Source: JAEWSN01 sp942493335 (lineage in GTDB: Bacteria > Bacillota > Clostridia > DSM-8532). Taken from it: DNA of 64,000 nt. The first letter of the stretch is position 1; each line of letters begins with the position of its first letter. Below, one piece after another: positions 1 through 8,290 of the stretch. Location: NCBI GenBank assembly GCA_942493335.1, contig OW818693.1, positions 3,968,001 through 4,032,000 on the forward strand, read 5' to 3'. The position numbers and the translations under genes were made by a program. The notes below the pieces were generated by a model. That model was not told the DNA's origin, made no database searches, and saw nothing but the letters and a program-made list of their open reading frames with translations.

Positions 1-1
1 C

Positions 2-457
2 GCCTTGCCCGGAGAAGACAAGAAACAGCTCCATTACGTTCTGAAGCCCTTGTATCAGGATTGCACCATCACCACGCCTGTCGATGCCATGAAGGTGTTC
101 ATGCGGCCGATTCTGACAAAGGACGAAGCGGAGCGTCTTGTTGAAAGGATTCCAACATTCAAGGCGGAAGCTTTCCACAGCCGTTTCATCGGACAACTCG
201 TCGACCATTATGAAACCGCCATGAAAACCTATGATTGCGCAGACTTGTTTGAAATGACCCTGTCCATCCATGCGAAGAAGCAGACGGCCGAACAGCACAA
301 ACGCAAGTTCGGGGCCGTGGATGAAAAATACATGAAGCGGGTGGAAGCACTGCTTTTCGGCGAACTTGCGGCCGCACTCGACCTAACCAGGGATCAGGTT
401 TCCGCCTTAATCGCGGAAAGAGTAGAAAAGGCACGGGGGGAACAACAATGCGTTTAA
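2..457 (+). CDS. CarD-like transcriptional regulator, 3' part (5' end outside window)
   Basis: The reading frame enters from the left edge, so the N-terminus is missing; 151 residues are visible. CarD proteins bind the RNA polymerase beta subunit through an N-terminal tudor-like domain and stabilise open promoter complexes through a helical C-terminal domain. The visible part has the family signature YYVLKPLY-like stretch (HYVLKPLY), then TTPVD, KVFMRPILT and an all-helical C-terminal half ending in a basic helix. Family length is about 160-170 residues, so only a short piece is lost. The stop overlaps the next gene's start by 10 bases, which suggests translational coupling. The TTG at position 5 is an in-frame codon, not a credible start, because the conserved N-terminal domain has already begun. 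Confidence 0.8.
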   Translation, partial: ALPGEDKKQLHYVLKPLYQDCTITTPVDAMKVFMRPILTKDEAERLVERIPTFKAEAFHSRFIGQLVDHYETAMKTYDCADLFEMTLSIHAKKQTAEQHKRKFGAVDEKYMKRVEALLFGELAAALDLTRDQVSALIAERVEKARGEQQCV

Positions 458-858
458 TCAACGAACAGGTGCACCATCAGCAATTCGGAGTCGGCAAGAT
501 CGTCGAACAGACGGCAACGACGGTCACGGTGGAATTCAACCCGCAGACCGGCATGAAGGTGTTTGCCTATCCCTCGGTGTTTGAAGCATTTCTTGCGCTG
601 TCCGACGTGGAAAAGAAGACGGCGATGGATGAAAAAAACAAGCTGATCAATGAAAAAAAGGAAACCGACCGGAAACGTCGCGAGGAAGACTACGCAAAAC
701 GCGTGGAAGCCGAACGATGCCATGCGGAAGAGCGGCTGGCCATGCAGGAAGCAAAGCGCGCTGCCGCCAAGAAGCCGGCCGCGCCCAGGAAAACACCTGC
801 GAAGCCCAAGAAGAAGATTGAACCCAAAGAGCTTGCTGAAAGCAACACCGGCAGCTGA
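448..858 (+). CDS. small protein with N-terminal tudor/KOW-like domain and basic coiled-coil tail
   Basis: 136 residues. The first 55 residues contain a small beta-barrel pattern (HHQQFGVGKIV ... VTVEFNPQTGMKVFAYP) like the nucleic-acid- or protein-binding tudor/KOW domains of RapA, PcrA and CarD-type proteins. Residues about 56-105 are a charged Lys/Glu/Arg coiled coil. The tail is rich in Lys, Ala and Pro (AAKKPAAPRKTPAKPKKK), typical of nonspecific nucleic-acid contact. It starts inside the end of the CarD-like gene, so the two are probably co-expressed. A role in transcription or nucleoid function is inference; no enzyme motif is visible. Confidence 0.65.
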   Translation: MRLINEQVHHQQFGVGKIVEQTATTVTVEFNPQTGMKVFAYPSVFEAFLALSDVEKKTAMDEKNKLINEKKETDRKRREEDYAKRVEAERCHAEERLAMQEAKRAAAKKPAAPRKTPAKPKKKIEPKELAESNTGS

Positions 859-906
859 ACCCTTTGCAGCCGACGCTGTTCCTGCCCTCATGCCCGTTTC
901 GGTTCG

Positions 907-1941
907 TCATGCGATATGCGCGACAGACTGCCGGTTGATCACCGTGCATTCGATGCTTTGGTGGCTCTGGGAGCTGAAGTTCCGACCGTTCAGGATGTCA
1001 AGCAGGATTTCCGTCGCATGCTGTCCGATCTCAAACAGTGGAAGCGAAACAGTTGAAAGCTTCGGACGGCATGCGGTGCTGATTTCCTTGTTGTCAAACC
1101 CGACAAGGGAAAGCGTCGTGCCGATCCCGATGCCCGATTCGTTGCAATAGTCTATCACGCCGCATGCCATGACGTCGTTCTGGGCAAAGATGGCGGTAAC
1201 CTTGTGCTCCAGCAACGGAGCGCATAACCTGTACCCGGATTCCCGTTCCCAGTCCCCGTAGACTACCAGTTTGGGATTGTAGAGCAGCGAATGGTCATAC
1301 AATGCTTCCTGATACCCCTGCAGCCTGCTTTGCGCATGGATGCTGTCGGGAAGACCGCAAATGATGCCAAGATCCTTGTGCCCGTTTTCTATCAGCAGAC
1401 AGGTCGCATCATATGCGGCCTTTCTGTCGTCATAGATGACGGAGGGTGTTTCCGTATTGCTGCTGTAGCAATACGCGCAGACCAGGGGGATCCGGAGGTT
1501 GGTCGGAAGATAATGGATCTCCCGGTTGTGGCATCCGACATAGATCAGGCCTTCGACCTGCCTGGACAGCATCGTGTTGATTGTAGCATTGATGATCTCA
1601 TGCTGCTGGTCGGTTTCGGCAAAATTATGGCCGAACCGCTTGTTCAGCCGCAGGTTGCCCAGAATGTAGTGGTAGGCGTTCAGATCGCAGAAGGCATCAA
1701 TTCCGTCGACGATTTCCGGTGTATTGAAGACCGTCAGATCCTCCGTGATGATGCCGATGGTTTTGCTCTGACCATTTTTCAGACTCTTCGCCAGCATGTT
1801 CGGCGTATAGTTCAACTCCCTGGCGATTTCCAGAATGGTTGCAACGGTCTCCCCGCTTGCGCCGCCCCGTCCGTTCAGGACATTCGAGACGGTAGCTGTC
1901 GAGACCTTCGCGCGGAATGCGATTTCCTTGATGGTTGCCAT
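907..1941 (-). CDS. LacI-family transcriptional repressor
   Basis: 344 residues. Residues 1-50 are a typical LacI helix-turn-helix with hinge (MATIKEIAFRAKVSTATVSN, then YTPNMLAKSL). The rest is a periplasmic-binding-protein-like effector domain (IGIITEDL, ICGLPDS, DVMACGVIDY, LVGFDN). Full length for the family. The start has an AGGAG seven bases upstream. It is divergent from the GH127/sugar-importer genes and is probably their repressor, relieved by a sugar derived from the substrate. Three TTAAACGAT motifs in and beside the shared promoter region (positions 1991-2000, 2169-2180, 2320-2330) are the likely operators. The effector cannot be read from the sequence. Confidence 0.92.
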   Translation of the reverse strand: MATIKEIAFRAKVSTATVSNVLNGRGGASGETVATILEIARELNYTPNMLAKSLKNGQSKTIGIITEDLTVFNTPEIVDGIDAFCDLNAYHYILGNLRLNKRFGHNFAETDQQHEIINATINTMLSRQVEGLIYVGCHNREIHYLPTNLRIPLVCAYCYSSNTETPSVIYDDRKAAYDATCLLIENGHKDLGIICGLPDSIHAQSRLQGYQEALYDHSLLYNPKLVVYGDWERESGYRLCAPLLEHKVTAIFAQNDVMACGVIDYCNESGIGIGTTLSLVGFDNKEISTACRPKLSTVSLPLFEIGQHATEILLDILNGRNFSSQSHQSIECTVINRQSVAHIA

Positions 1942-1990
1942 ACGTTTACTCCTGACCTAAGGGTGGCTGCTCCTCCCAAATATATCACTA

Positions 1991-2000
1991 TATCGTTTAA
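1991..2000 (-). promoter_or_regulatory. candidate LacI-type operator (copy 1)
   Basis: TTAAACGATA on the minus strand, about 50 bases upstream of the LacI start codon. It matches the motif at 2169 and 2320, has the central CG of LacI-family operators, and could support autoregulation. Confidence 0.45.
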
Positions 2001-2146
2001 CAGACAACCTCACGCCTCTGTTCTTCAGGCAGCATCTGACTTATTTCGATTTTCCATGATAATCATCGAAATCGCAAGATTATTCGAGTAAATTGAATGT
2101 ATTTTAGAGAAGAGGGTGGAATTCACCCTTAACAGCGGATTCTGTG

Positions 2147-2152
2147 TATGAT
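2147..2152 (+). promoter_or_regulatory. possible -10 element of the GH127 operon
   Basis: TATGAT, with TTCACC 19 bases upstream as a poor -35. The candidate operator at 2169-2180 would cover the start point. Weak on its own; supported mainly by position. Confidence 0.3.
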
Positions 2153-2168
2153 AGCTTGTAGCAAGAGG

Positions 2169-2180
2169 TTAAACGATTAA
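2169..2180 (+). promoter_or_regulatory. candidate LacI-type operator (copy 2)
   Basis: TTAAACGATTAA is symmetric in 10 of 12 positions around a central CG, as expected of a LacI-family operator. It sits just downstream of the possible -10 element, so binding would block the rightward operon. Confidence 0.55.
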
Positions 2181-2271
2181 TTTAAGCGATCCCTATGTTC
2201 CTTCACCCGAATACGGATCAATCTTCTGAAAAGCTCTTTAAAAGAGAATTGTTGTGTAGGAGGGGCTGGTT

Positions 2272-4224
2272 GTGATCGAGATGAAACGACTGAAAACGAT
2301 GAATCTGCGGAATTTTGAGTTAAACGATAAACATTGGGACAGATATATGCGTCTGGTGCGTGACAAGATGATTCCGTTCCAATGGGATATGCTCAATGAC
2401 CGGGTGCCGGAAGCCAAACCGAGCGGATGCGTGCGGAATTACCGCATTGCCGCCGGCGAAGTGAGTGGAAGGCACAACGGGGTTGTCTTCATCGATTCGG
2501 ATCTGACAAAATGGCTGGATGGTGTATCCTGCTATCTTGCGGGCCATCCGGACAAGGAACTCGAGGAGCTGGCGGATCATGCGGTGACGCTCATCGAAAA
2601 GACGCAGCAGCCGGACGGGTACTTGAATACCTACTATACCGTGAATGAGCCGGGCAGGCGCTGGACGAATCTTGTGGAAGGGCATGAGCTCTATTGCGCC
2701 GGCCATCTGGTGGAAGCCGCGGTATCCTACTATGAAGCGACCGGCAAGGACCGGTTGCTCCGGGTGGCCACCCGTTTCGCAGATCTCATCTGTTCCGTTT
2801 TTGGAACCAGTCCGGATCAAATCAGGGGGTATCCCGGCCATCAGGAGCTGGAACTCGCCCTGTTCAAGCTGTACGGCGTGACAGGCGATCAAAGGTATCT
2901 GGATCAGGCAGCCTATTTCATCCGGGAACGGGGAAGCGCGCCGAACTATTTCATGGAGGAGATCGAACGGCGCGGAGGGACAGCGATCTTCGCGGAATTG
3001 CAGGACTATGCGCCTGTCTACTCCCAGTCACATATGCCACCGAAAGAGCAGCGGACTGCGGAGGGTCATGCGGTCCGGGCCATGTACATGTACAGCGCCA
3101 TGGCAGACCTTGCGGCCGAATGCCGGGATGAAACCCTGATGACCGCCTGCGATGCGATCTGGACGAACCTCACGAGCCGACGCATGTACATTACAGGCAG
3201 CATCGGATCCTCGGCCTTGTGGGAACGGTTCACGGTGGATTACGATCTTCCGAACGATACAAACTACTCGGAGACCTGCGCATCGGTCGGGTTGATGATG
3301 TTCGCGGCACGGATGGCCTCCATCAAACGGGATGCCTCCTGTTTCGACGTAGCTGAAAGGGCTTTGTACAACACGGTTCTGGCAGGCCTCTCGCAGGAAG
3401 GCACGGAATATTTCTATGTGAATCCGCTGGAGGTCTGGCCGCAAAGCTGTATGGCGCACACCTCGAAAGCGCATGTGAAAACCACGCGGCAGAAATGGTT
3501 TGATGTCGCATGCTGCCCGTCGAACATCCAGAGGACACTGGCCTCTCTCGGAAAATATGTATTCCAGCTGGATGAAGGTTCCCTGTACATCAATCTTTAT
3601 GTCGGGAGCCACTCAACCTTTTCCTTCCATGGGATCGACGTCGGACTGGATCTGGAAACCACTTTTCTCACAGACGGAAAAAGCAGGCTGATCCTTCACA
3701 CACCGGAGCCAACGGGCGTCACCCTTCATCTCAGAATCCCTGCTTATGTCCGCAGTTACAGAATTCTGATCAATGGTGCCGAAGCGGGAGACCTGCCGCT
3801 CACAAGAGGATATCTTGCAGTGGAGCGGGAATGGGTCGAAGGGGATGTATTGGATGTCGAGTTTGAAATAAGGGCCGAATTCATTGCAGCCAACCCGGAA
3901 GTTCGCGCGGATGCAGGCAGGGTTGCCATCCAAAAAGGGCCGATGGTGTACTGCCTGGAGGAAGTGGACAACGGAGACAATCTTGCCACCGTGATTGTGG
4001 ATCCGGCGGAACCACTACGGGAACATTTCGAGCCGGAGCTTTTCGGCGGAACCTCCGTATTGAAGTTTGCAGGCAGGAAAATCTCGCGACAAGGTTGGAG
4101 TGACGAGCTTTACAAGCCTGCAATCTTCCAGATGGAGGAAGTGGAGTTGACCGCGATCCCTTACTGCCATTGGGGCAATCGGGGAGAAAATGAAATGATC
4201 GTCTGGATGCATGCCGGATTATAG
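2272..4224 (+). CDS. GH127 family glycosidase (beta-L-arabinofuranosidase type, DUF1680)
   Basis: 650 residues with a GTG start after AGGAGGGG (an ATG three codons later is the alternative). Family GH127 members remove beta-L-arabinofuranosyl residues with a zinc-bound cysteine nucleophile. The key residues are present: Glu334 and Cys336 in SETCASVG, and Cys414-Cys415 in DVACCPSN. Their spacing matches the Bifidobacterium HypBA1 site (Glu338, Cys340, Cys417, Cys418). The fold is an (alpha/alpha)6 barrel with C-terminal beta domains. No signal peptide is seen, so it should act in the cytoplasm on imported oligosaccharides. It is the first gene of the operon with the importer at 4275-7704. GH127 also contains other specificities, so the exact substrate is uncertain. 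Confidence 0.88.
   Translation: MIEMKRLKTMNLRNFELNDKHWDRYMRLVRDKMIPFQWDMLNDRVPEAKPSGCVRNYRIAAGEVSGRHNGVVFIDSDLTKWLDGVSCYLAGHPDKELEELADHAVTLIEKTQQPDGYLNTYYTVNEPGRRWTNLVEGHELYCAGHLVEAAVSYYEATGKDRLLRVATRFADLICSVFGTSPDQIRGYPGHQELELALFKLYGVTGDQRYLDQAAYFIRERGSAPNYFMEEIERRGGTAIFAELQDYAPVYSQSHMPPKEQRTAEGHAVRAMYMYSAMADLAAECRDETLMTACDAIWTNLTSRRMYITGSIGSSALWERFTVDYDLPNDTNYSETCASVGLMMFAARMASIKRDASCFDVAERALYNTVLAGLSQEGTEYFYVNPLEVWPQSCMAHTSKAHVKTTRQKWFDVACCPSNIQRTLASLGKYVFQLDEGSLYINLYVGSHSTFSFHGIDVGLDLETTFLTDGKSRLILHTPEPTGVTLHLRIPAYVRSYRILINGAEAGDLPLTRGYLAVEREWVEGDVLDVEFEIRAEFIAANPEVRADAGRVAIQKGPMVYCLEEVDNGDNLATVIVDPAEPLREHFEPELFGGTSVLKFAGRKISRQGWSDELYKPAIFQMEEVELTAIPYCHWGNRGENEMIVWMHAGL
2320..2330 (+). 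promoter_or_regulatory. candidate LacI-type operator inside GH127 coding sequence (copy 3)
   Basis: TTAAACGATAA inside the first 20 codons of the GH127 gene, 151 bases from copy 2. An auxiliary operator within the gene would allow DNA looping, as in lac-type systems. It may also be coincidence, since it encodes residues of the protein. Confidence 0.35.
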
Positions 4225-4274
4225 TACGTGCGTAGTTGGCATAGCCAATTATCATAGAAACAGGAGGGAATCAT

Positions 4275-5720
4275 ATGAAAGCCAGAATCAGAATCCTGCC
4301 TCTCGTCCTCAGCGTGCTGATGCTTGCAACCACTCTGGCAGCTTGCGGAAACACTCCCGCAGCCACAACAGGCAAGGAGGCGGAAACCGCCTCCGCCAGC
4401 GCGACGGTCAAGCCCGCGGCGGAAGCCACCCCGGAAGCCACGGCGGAAGCAACCCCTGCGCCTGCGGCGGAAAAAATGAAAATCTCCTACTCTGGCTGGG
4501 GCACCATTGAAGAAAACGCATCCACACAGGCAAACGTCGACAAGTTCAACGCATCGCAGGACAAGGTTGCCGTCGAATATCTGCTGTTCCCATGGGAAGG
4601 GTACGTTACCCAGCTCAATACGATGGCGGCGGCTGGGAATCTGCCCGACACCGCGACACTGAAGGAAGAGATGGTGAAACCCTGGGTGGCGAAAAACATG
4701 CTGGTCGATGTCAGCAGCATGTATTCCGAAGAGGACAAACCGCTGGATTGCATCACATTCAAAGCCGACGGCAAACCGGTTGCCTACTCCACCGGCTGTG
4801 AAGTGATGGTCATGTACTACAATAAAGCCATGTTCGACGCGGCGAAAGTGGCGTATCCCCCGGCCACCGTCGATCAGGCCTGGACCTGGGACCAGTTTGT
4901 GGATACCGCCAAAAAGCTGACGCTGGACAAGAATGGCAAACACCCGGGCGAAGCTGGCTTCGATGACCAGAACATCACGCAGTACGGTACTTTGGTGGAG
5001 AACCTGGCTTGGCAGCTTGAATGGCCCGTCCTCTCCAACGGCGGCGGCTTCTTCTCCGCTGACGGCAACACACTCACCATCGGCGAACCTGCAGCCATTG
5101 ACGCCATCCAGAAGGTCGCCGACCTGTATCTGAAAGACAAGGTCGCCCCGCTGTCCACCGGCGCAACCGATGACGGCGTATCACGCGGTCTCATCGCCGG
5201 AACGGTCGCCATGACCACGAACGGTACCTGGAACGTGGGAACCTGCCTCAACGCCGCCAAGGAAGCCGGTTTGAATTATGGCATCGCCGTGCTGCCCAAA
5301 TTGAAGAACTATGTGACGATTGCAACCGGCGGCACGAATGTCGTGTTCAATCAGTCCAAGCACCAGGCGGAAGCCATGGAGTGGATCAAGTGGAACAATC
5401 AGATCGACAACACGTGGCCTCTTGTCATCGCAGGCATTGTGCCCCCCATCTTCAAGAAATACTATACGGACGAAACCCTTACGCACAAGTGGCTGGACAA
5501 TCCGAACTTCCCGGCATATGCTGATTACAAGTCCGCGGCGGTGGATCCGGTCATTACAGATGTCACCCATTCCACGGCATGGATGTATGCGCAGAACACC
5601 AACGCACTCTACCCGCTGCTGAACTCCGTGCTCGGAGATGTGTGGACGGGCAAGGCCACTGCAAAGGATGCGATCACCAAGGCTCTTCCCTCCCTCCAGG
5701 ACGCATTTGCAGGAAATTGA
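4275..5720 (+). CDS. CUT1-type sugar ABC transporter binding lipoprotein
   Basis: 481 residues, start behind AGGAGGG. A signal peptide ends in lipobox LAAC with Cys24 as the lipidated residue. Then comes an Ala/Glu/Pro/Thr-rich linker (to about residue 65) that tethers the domain to the membrane, and a family 1 solute-binding fold. Aromatic-rich patches (WPVLSNGGGFF, TNGTWNVGTC) are typical of oligosaccharide binding. It follows GH127 by 50 bases and precedes two permeases, so it should capture the GH127 substrate outside the cell. A strong hairpin follows it at 5845-5890. Confidence 0.92.
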   Translation: MKARIRILPLVLSVLMLATTLAACGNTPAATTGKEAETASASATVKPAAEATPEATAEATPAPAAEKMKISYSGWGTIEENASTQANVDKFNASQDKVAVEYLLFPWEGYVTQLNTMAAAGNLPDTATLKEEMVKPWVAKNMLVDVSSMYSEEDKPLDCITFKADGKPVAYSTGCEVMVMYYNKAMFDAAKVAYPPATVDQAWTWDQFVDTAKKLTLDKNGKHPGEAGFDDQNITQYGTLVENLAWQLEWPVLSNGGGFFSADGNTLTIGEPAAIDAIQKVADLYLKDKVAPLSTGATDDGVSRGLIAGTVAMTTNGTWNVGTCLNAAKEAGLNYGIAVLPKLKNYVTIATGGTNVVFNQSKHQAEAMEWIKWNNQIDNTWPLVIAGIVPPIFKKYYTDETLTHKWLDNPNFPAYADYKSAAVDPVITDVTHSTAWMYAQNTNALYPLLNSVLGDVWTGKATAKDAITKALPSLQDAFAGN

Positions 5721-5844
5721 TGTAATGCTCCGTTTCATTATCTTGGTGAATCATCAATCTCCATGGCAAATCGTATGGGATGACGGCAATTGATACAATC
5801 TCATTTGGTATTCGAAACGATCCCATTCATTTTCCGGGTCTATA

Positions 5845-5890
5845 AGGGGCGCTCGCGCGTCACGATCTGAACCTGATGCGCGGGCGCCCT
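5845..5890 (+). other. hairpin between binding-protein and permease genes
   Basis: AGGGGCGCTCGCGCGTCA pairs with TGATGCGCGGGCGCCCT over about 17 base pairs with one bulge and wobbles. No T-run follows, and the next gene's ribosome-binding site starts right after it. Such elements usually stabilise the upstream binding-protein mRNA or lower downstream expression. Confidence 0.6.
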
Positions 5891-5911
5891 ATCCTTGAAG
5901 GGGGGGCAATC

Positions 5912-6841
5912 ATGCCAAAAGCCCAAATCGAGCGGAGACCAAAGCATGTATCCCCAATGGCGAGAAAGGAGAGCCTTGCGGCATACCTTTTTCTGATCCC
6001 GGCGCTGCTGGGCTTGACCTTCCTTACGTACCTGCCGCTGGTCGCAGTATTCGGACTCAGCCTGTTCAAGTGGGATGTCCTGTCGGAACCGGTCTTCATC
6101 GGCATCAACAACTATTTGAAGCTTTTCACAAAGGATCCGTATTTCATTGATTCCATCAAGGTTACCGTGTACTTTTCCGTGCTCGCTGTCATCGGGAGCC
6201 TGTTTTTCTCATTGGCGATCGCGATGCTCTTAAATCGGAACATGCCTGCGCGCGGGTTTTTCAGAGCGGTGTTTTACGTGCCGTATGTCCTGCCAGCTGC
6301 TGCAGTATATATGGGTTGGTCCTTTTTGTATGAAACGAATTTCGGACTCTTCAACTTCATTCTCTCCCTGATCGGGGTGAAGAAGGTCCTTTTCCTGACC
6401 GATTCCAGCATGGTGATTCCTTCTTTGGCTCTCATATCCGTGTGGCTCAGCGGCAACCTGATCGTCATCTTTCTGGCGGGGCTTCAGAATGTACCCAGGG
6501 TGTATACGGAAGCAGCGGACATGGACGGCGCAAACGCCTGGCACCGCTTCATCCATGTGACGCTTCCATGCATGTCGCCCATCATCCTCTACAATGTCCT
6601 GATGAGCCTTGTCACGAACATGCAGGTTGTGGTGCCCGCGCTATCGCTGACCAATGGCGGACCCGGCAACGCGTCCATGTTCATGTCGTTTCTCATGTAC
6701 CGGTATGCTTTCCAGGAGAACCGAATGGGGTATGCCAGTGCCGTATCGTTCGTATTCTTCATCCTGATCGCGGCGATCACGCTAGTCCTGTTTGCCACCT
6801 CCAAGTCCTGGATTTTTTACGAAGGAGGCGACGAGAAATGA
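5912..6841 (+). CDS. sugar ABC transporter permease, MalF/UgpA type
   Basis: 309 residues. The ATG at 5912 behind a G-rich ribosome-binding site (GAAGGGGGGG) is preferred over the in-frame ATG at 5876, which lies inside the upstream hairpin. Six membrane segments are expected, starting with residues about 20-45 (YLFLIPALLGLTFLTYLPLV). The EAA loop that docks the ATPase is EAADMDGANAWHRFIHVTLP. It overlaps the next permease by ATGA, so the two are translationally coupled. It forms the importer channel with the MalG-type partner; no ATPase gene is nearby. Confidence 0.92.
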   Translation: MPKAQIERRPKHVSPMARKESLAAYLFLIPALLGLTFLTYLPLVAVFGLSLFKWDVLSEPVFIGINNYLKLFTKDPYFIDSIKVTVYFSVLAVIGSLFFSLAIAMLLNRNMPARGFFRAVFYVPYVLPAAAVYMGWSFLYETNFGLFNFILSLIGVKKVLFLTDSSMVIPSLALISVWLSGNLIVIFLAGLQNVPRVYTEAADMDGANAWHRFIHVTLPCMSPIILYNVLMSLVTNMQVVVPALSLTNGGPGNASMFMSFLMYRYAFQENRMGYASAVSFVFFILIAAITLVLFATSKSWIFYEGGDEK

Positions 6842-7704
6842 CACTTCGCGCAAATGTGTATAAAAGCCAGGCACGAAGCAAAAAGATTGCGGATATCTTG
6901 TCGTTCACTTGCGTGATTCTTGTAAGTGCGGTGGTGTTGTTGCCGATTTTCTGGATGTTCCGTTCCTCGCTCATGTCAAATGCAGAAATCTATCAGTTTC
7001 CGCCTTTCTTCTTGCCACCGAATTGGCGTTTCTCAAATTATCATGCAGCACTGGAATTCTTCAAGTTCTGGCAGGACATGAAGAATACGATGCTCATCAT
7101 CGTACCCTCTGTCATTGGCGGCACCTTGACGGCCACAATGTGCGCCTATGCCTTTGCGCGGCTGCGTTTCCCGGGGAAGAAGTTCCTGTTTTCACTGTGC
7201 GTGGGTTCGATGTTCCTTCCACCCATTGTAACGTTGATTCCTCTCTATATCATGTGGACCAACGGCCTCGGCCTGCATAACTCCTACCTGCCGATCATTC
7301 TTCCCTATTTCTGCGGCGGCGGCGCGTTCAACATCTTTTTGCTCCGCCAGTTCATCCTGTCCATACCGCGGGATCTGGACGAGGCGGCCAAGATTGACGG
7401 CGCAGGCTATCTGCGGATCCTGGTGCAGATCATTGTGCCCGCCATCCGGCCTGCGATGATCGTTGTGGCGCTGATGCTGTTCATCTTCCTGTGGAACGAC
7501 CTTCTCCAGCAAATGGTTTATATCACCCGACAGGAAAACTACACGATCGCCATCGGCCTGACGATTTTCAAAGGCGCCTACAAGTCGGATTGGGCGAACC
7601 TCATGGCTGCGACCTGCATGTCGTTTGCACCGGGTGTCCTTTTCTACCTGATCGGGCAGAAGTATTTCGTGGAAGGGATCGTGATGACCGGGATGAAAAA
7701 CTGA
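6838..7704 (+). CDS. sugar ABC transporter permease, MalG/UgpE type
   Basis: 288 residues from the ATG that overlaps the stop of the preceding permease; GGAGG lies just upstream. Six membrane segments are expected; the EAA loop reads DEAAKIDGAGYLRILVQIIVP. The C-terminus ends with QKYFVEGIVMTGMKN, the usual MalG-type ending. A long reading frame continues upstream in the same frame (from 6442) but only overlaps the MalF gene out of frame and is not credible. Last gene of the GH127 operon. Confidence 0.92.
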   Translation: MTLRANVYKSQARSKKIADILSFTCVILVSAVVLLPIFWMFRSSLMSNAEIYQFPPFFLPPNWRFSNYHAALEFFKFWQDMKNTMLIIVPSVIGGTLTATMCAYAFARLRFPGKKFLFSLCVGSMFLPPIVTLIPLYIMWTNGLGLHNSYLPIILPYFCGGGAFNIFLLRQFILSIPRDLDEAAKIDGAGYLRILVQIIVPAIRPAMIVVALMLFIFLWNDLLQQMVYITRQENYTIAIGLTIFKGAYKSDWANLMAATCMSFAPGVLFYLIGQKYFVEGIVMTGMKN

Positions 7705-7759
7705 GTTTATCCATCACACCGGCACGGCATTGTACCGGCACGACCGCCTGTGCAAGGTC

Positions 7760-8290
7760 TCAAGCTAATAGGCTGTTCGCCTTCTCGCACGTTTCGTAGA
7801 TTTCATCGTGTTTCTTGTCGATCAGCGGTGTGACCTCGGCGGTCTTCCTTTTCTGCACATGGCAGAAGACGAAGTACGGGAAAATCCAACCGGCAAATCC
7901 TGGAATGGCGAAGAGTACGCAAAGAGGCATCAAGCCGGCGAGATAGGCGAAGAGGGAGCCGGCCATGAAGGCGGTGCCGGCGACACCAAGCACGTAGGCG
8001 AAGGCGGAAGCCGCGAATTGCTTGCTCCGCTCCAGTGCCTCGATCTCCGCAACGCAGGCTTCGAACTGCCGCTGAAGTCTGGTCAGTTCCGTCTTGTTTC
8101 GGATTTTGCGATCCCGTTTGAACTTCATGACTACGGAGAAAAGGTTGTTTACCGCTGAGGCGATGCCCTCCAATGACCAGCCGAAGTGCGGGTATCCGTC
8201 GGCATACAGGGGTTCCATGCTGCGATGGAGGGTCACATCCTTATACTCATAACCGACAAAGGGGTTCTCCTGATTCCTGTTGATGCTCAT
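7760..8290 (-). CDS. conserved membrane protein of unknown function
   Basis: 176 residues. A soluble N-terminal part (YEYKDVTLHRSMEPLYADGY) leads into a basic coiled-coil segment (KFKRDRKIRNKTELTRLQRQ). Two membrane helices follow at about residues 93-145 (AFAYVLGVAGTAFMAGSLFA and LCVLFAIPGFAGWIFPYFVF), and then a short charged tail. I recognise the family from other Firmicutes but know no function for it. Start behind AAAGGAG; it overlaps the end of the upstream epimerase gene by four bases, so they form one operon. Confidence 0.75.
   Translation of the reverse strand: MSINRNQENPFVGYEYKDVTLHRSMEPLYADGYPHFGWSLEGIASAVNNLFSVVMKFKRDRKIRNKTELTRLQRQFEACVAEIEALERSKQFAASAFAYVLGVAGTAFMAGSLFAYLAGLMPLCVLFAIPGFAGWIFPYFVFCHVQKRKTAEVTPLIDKKHDEIYETCEKANSLLA

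Larger units (their letters stand above)
1942..2271. promoter_or_regulatory. divergent promoter region between LacI gene and GH127 operon
   Basis: This 330-base gap contains no convincing gene. It holds two copies of the TTAAACGAT motif and a possible -10 element (TATGAT, 2147-2152) for the rightward operon with a weak TTCACC at 2122-2127 about 19 bases upstream. The GH127 ribosome-binding site (AGGAGGGG) lies at its right end. Confidence 0.6.

Noticed and set aside
1291..2091. 266-residue frame opposite the LacI gene
   Set aside because: Antisense to a clear gene; composition and lack of motifs mark it as a shadow of the opposite strand.
5703..5800. tail duplication after the binding-protein gene ending at 5720
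   Set aside because: GGAAATTGATGTAAT and GGCAATTGATACAAT are similar but too short and isolated to count as the same pattern.
6442..6837. N-terminal extension of the MalG-type permease
   Set aside because: Overlaps the MalF gene out of frame. The ATG at 6838 has GGAGG and an ATGA coupling.
7705..7759. terminator after the MalG-type permease
   Set aside because: CCGGCACG is a direct repeat here, and I find no convincing stem with a T-run.
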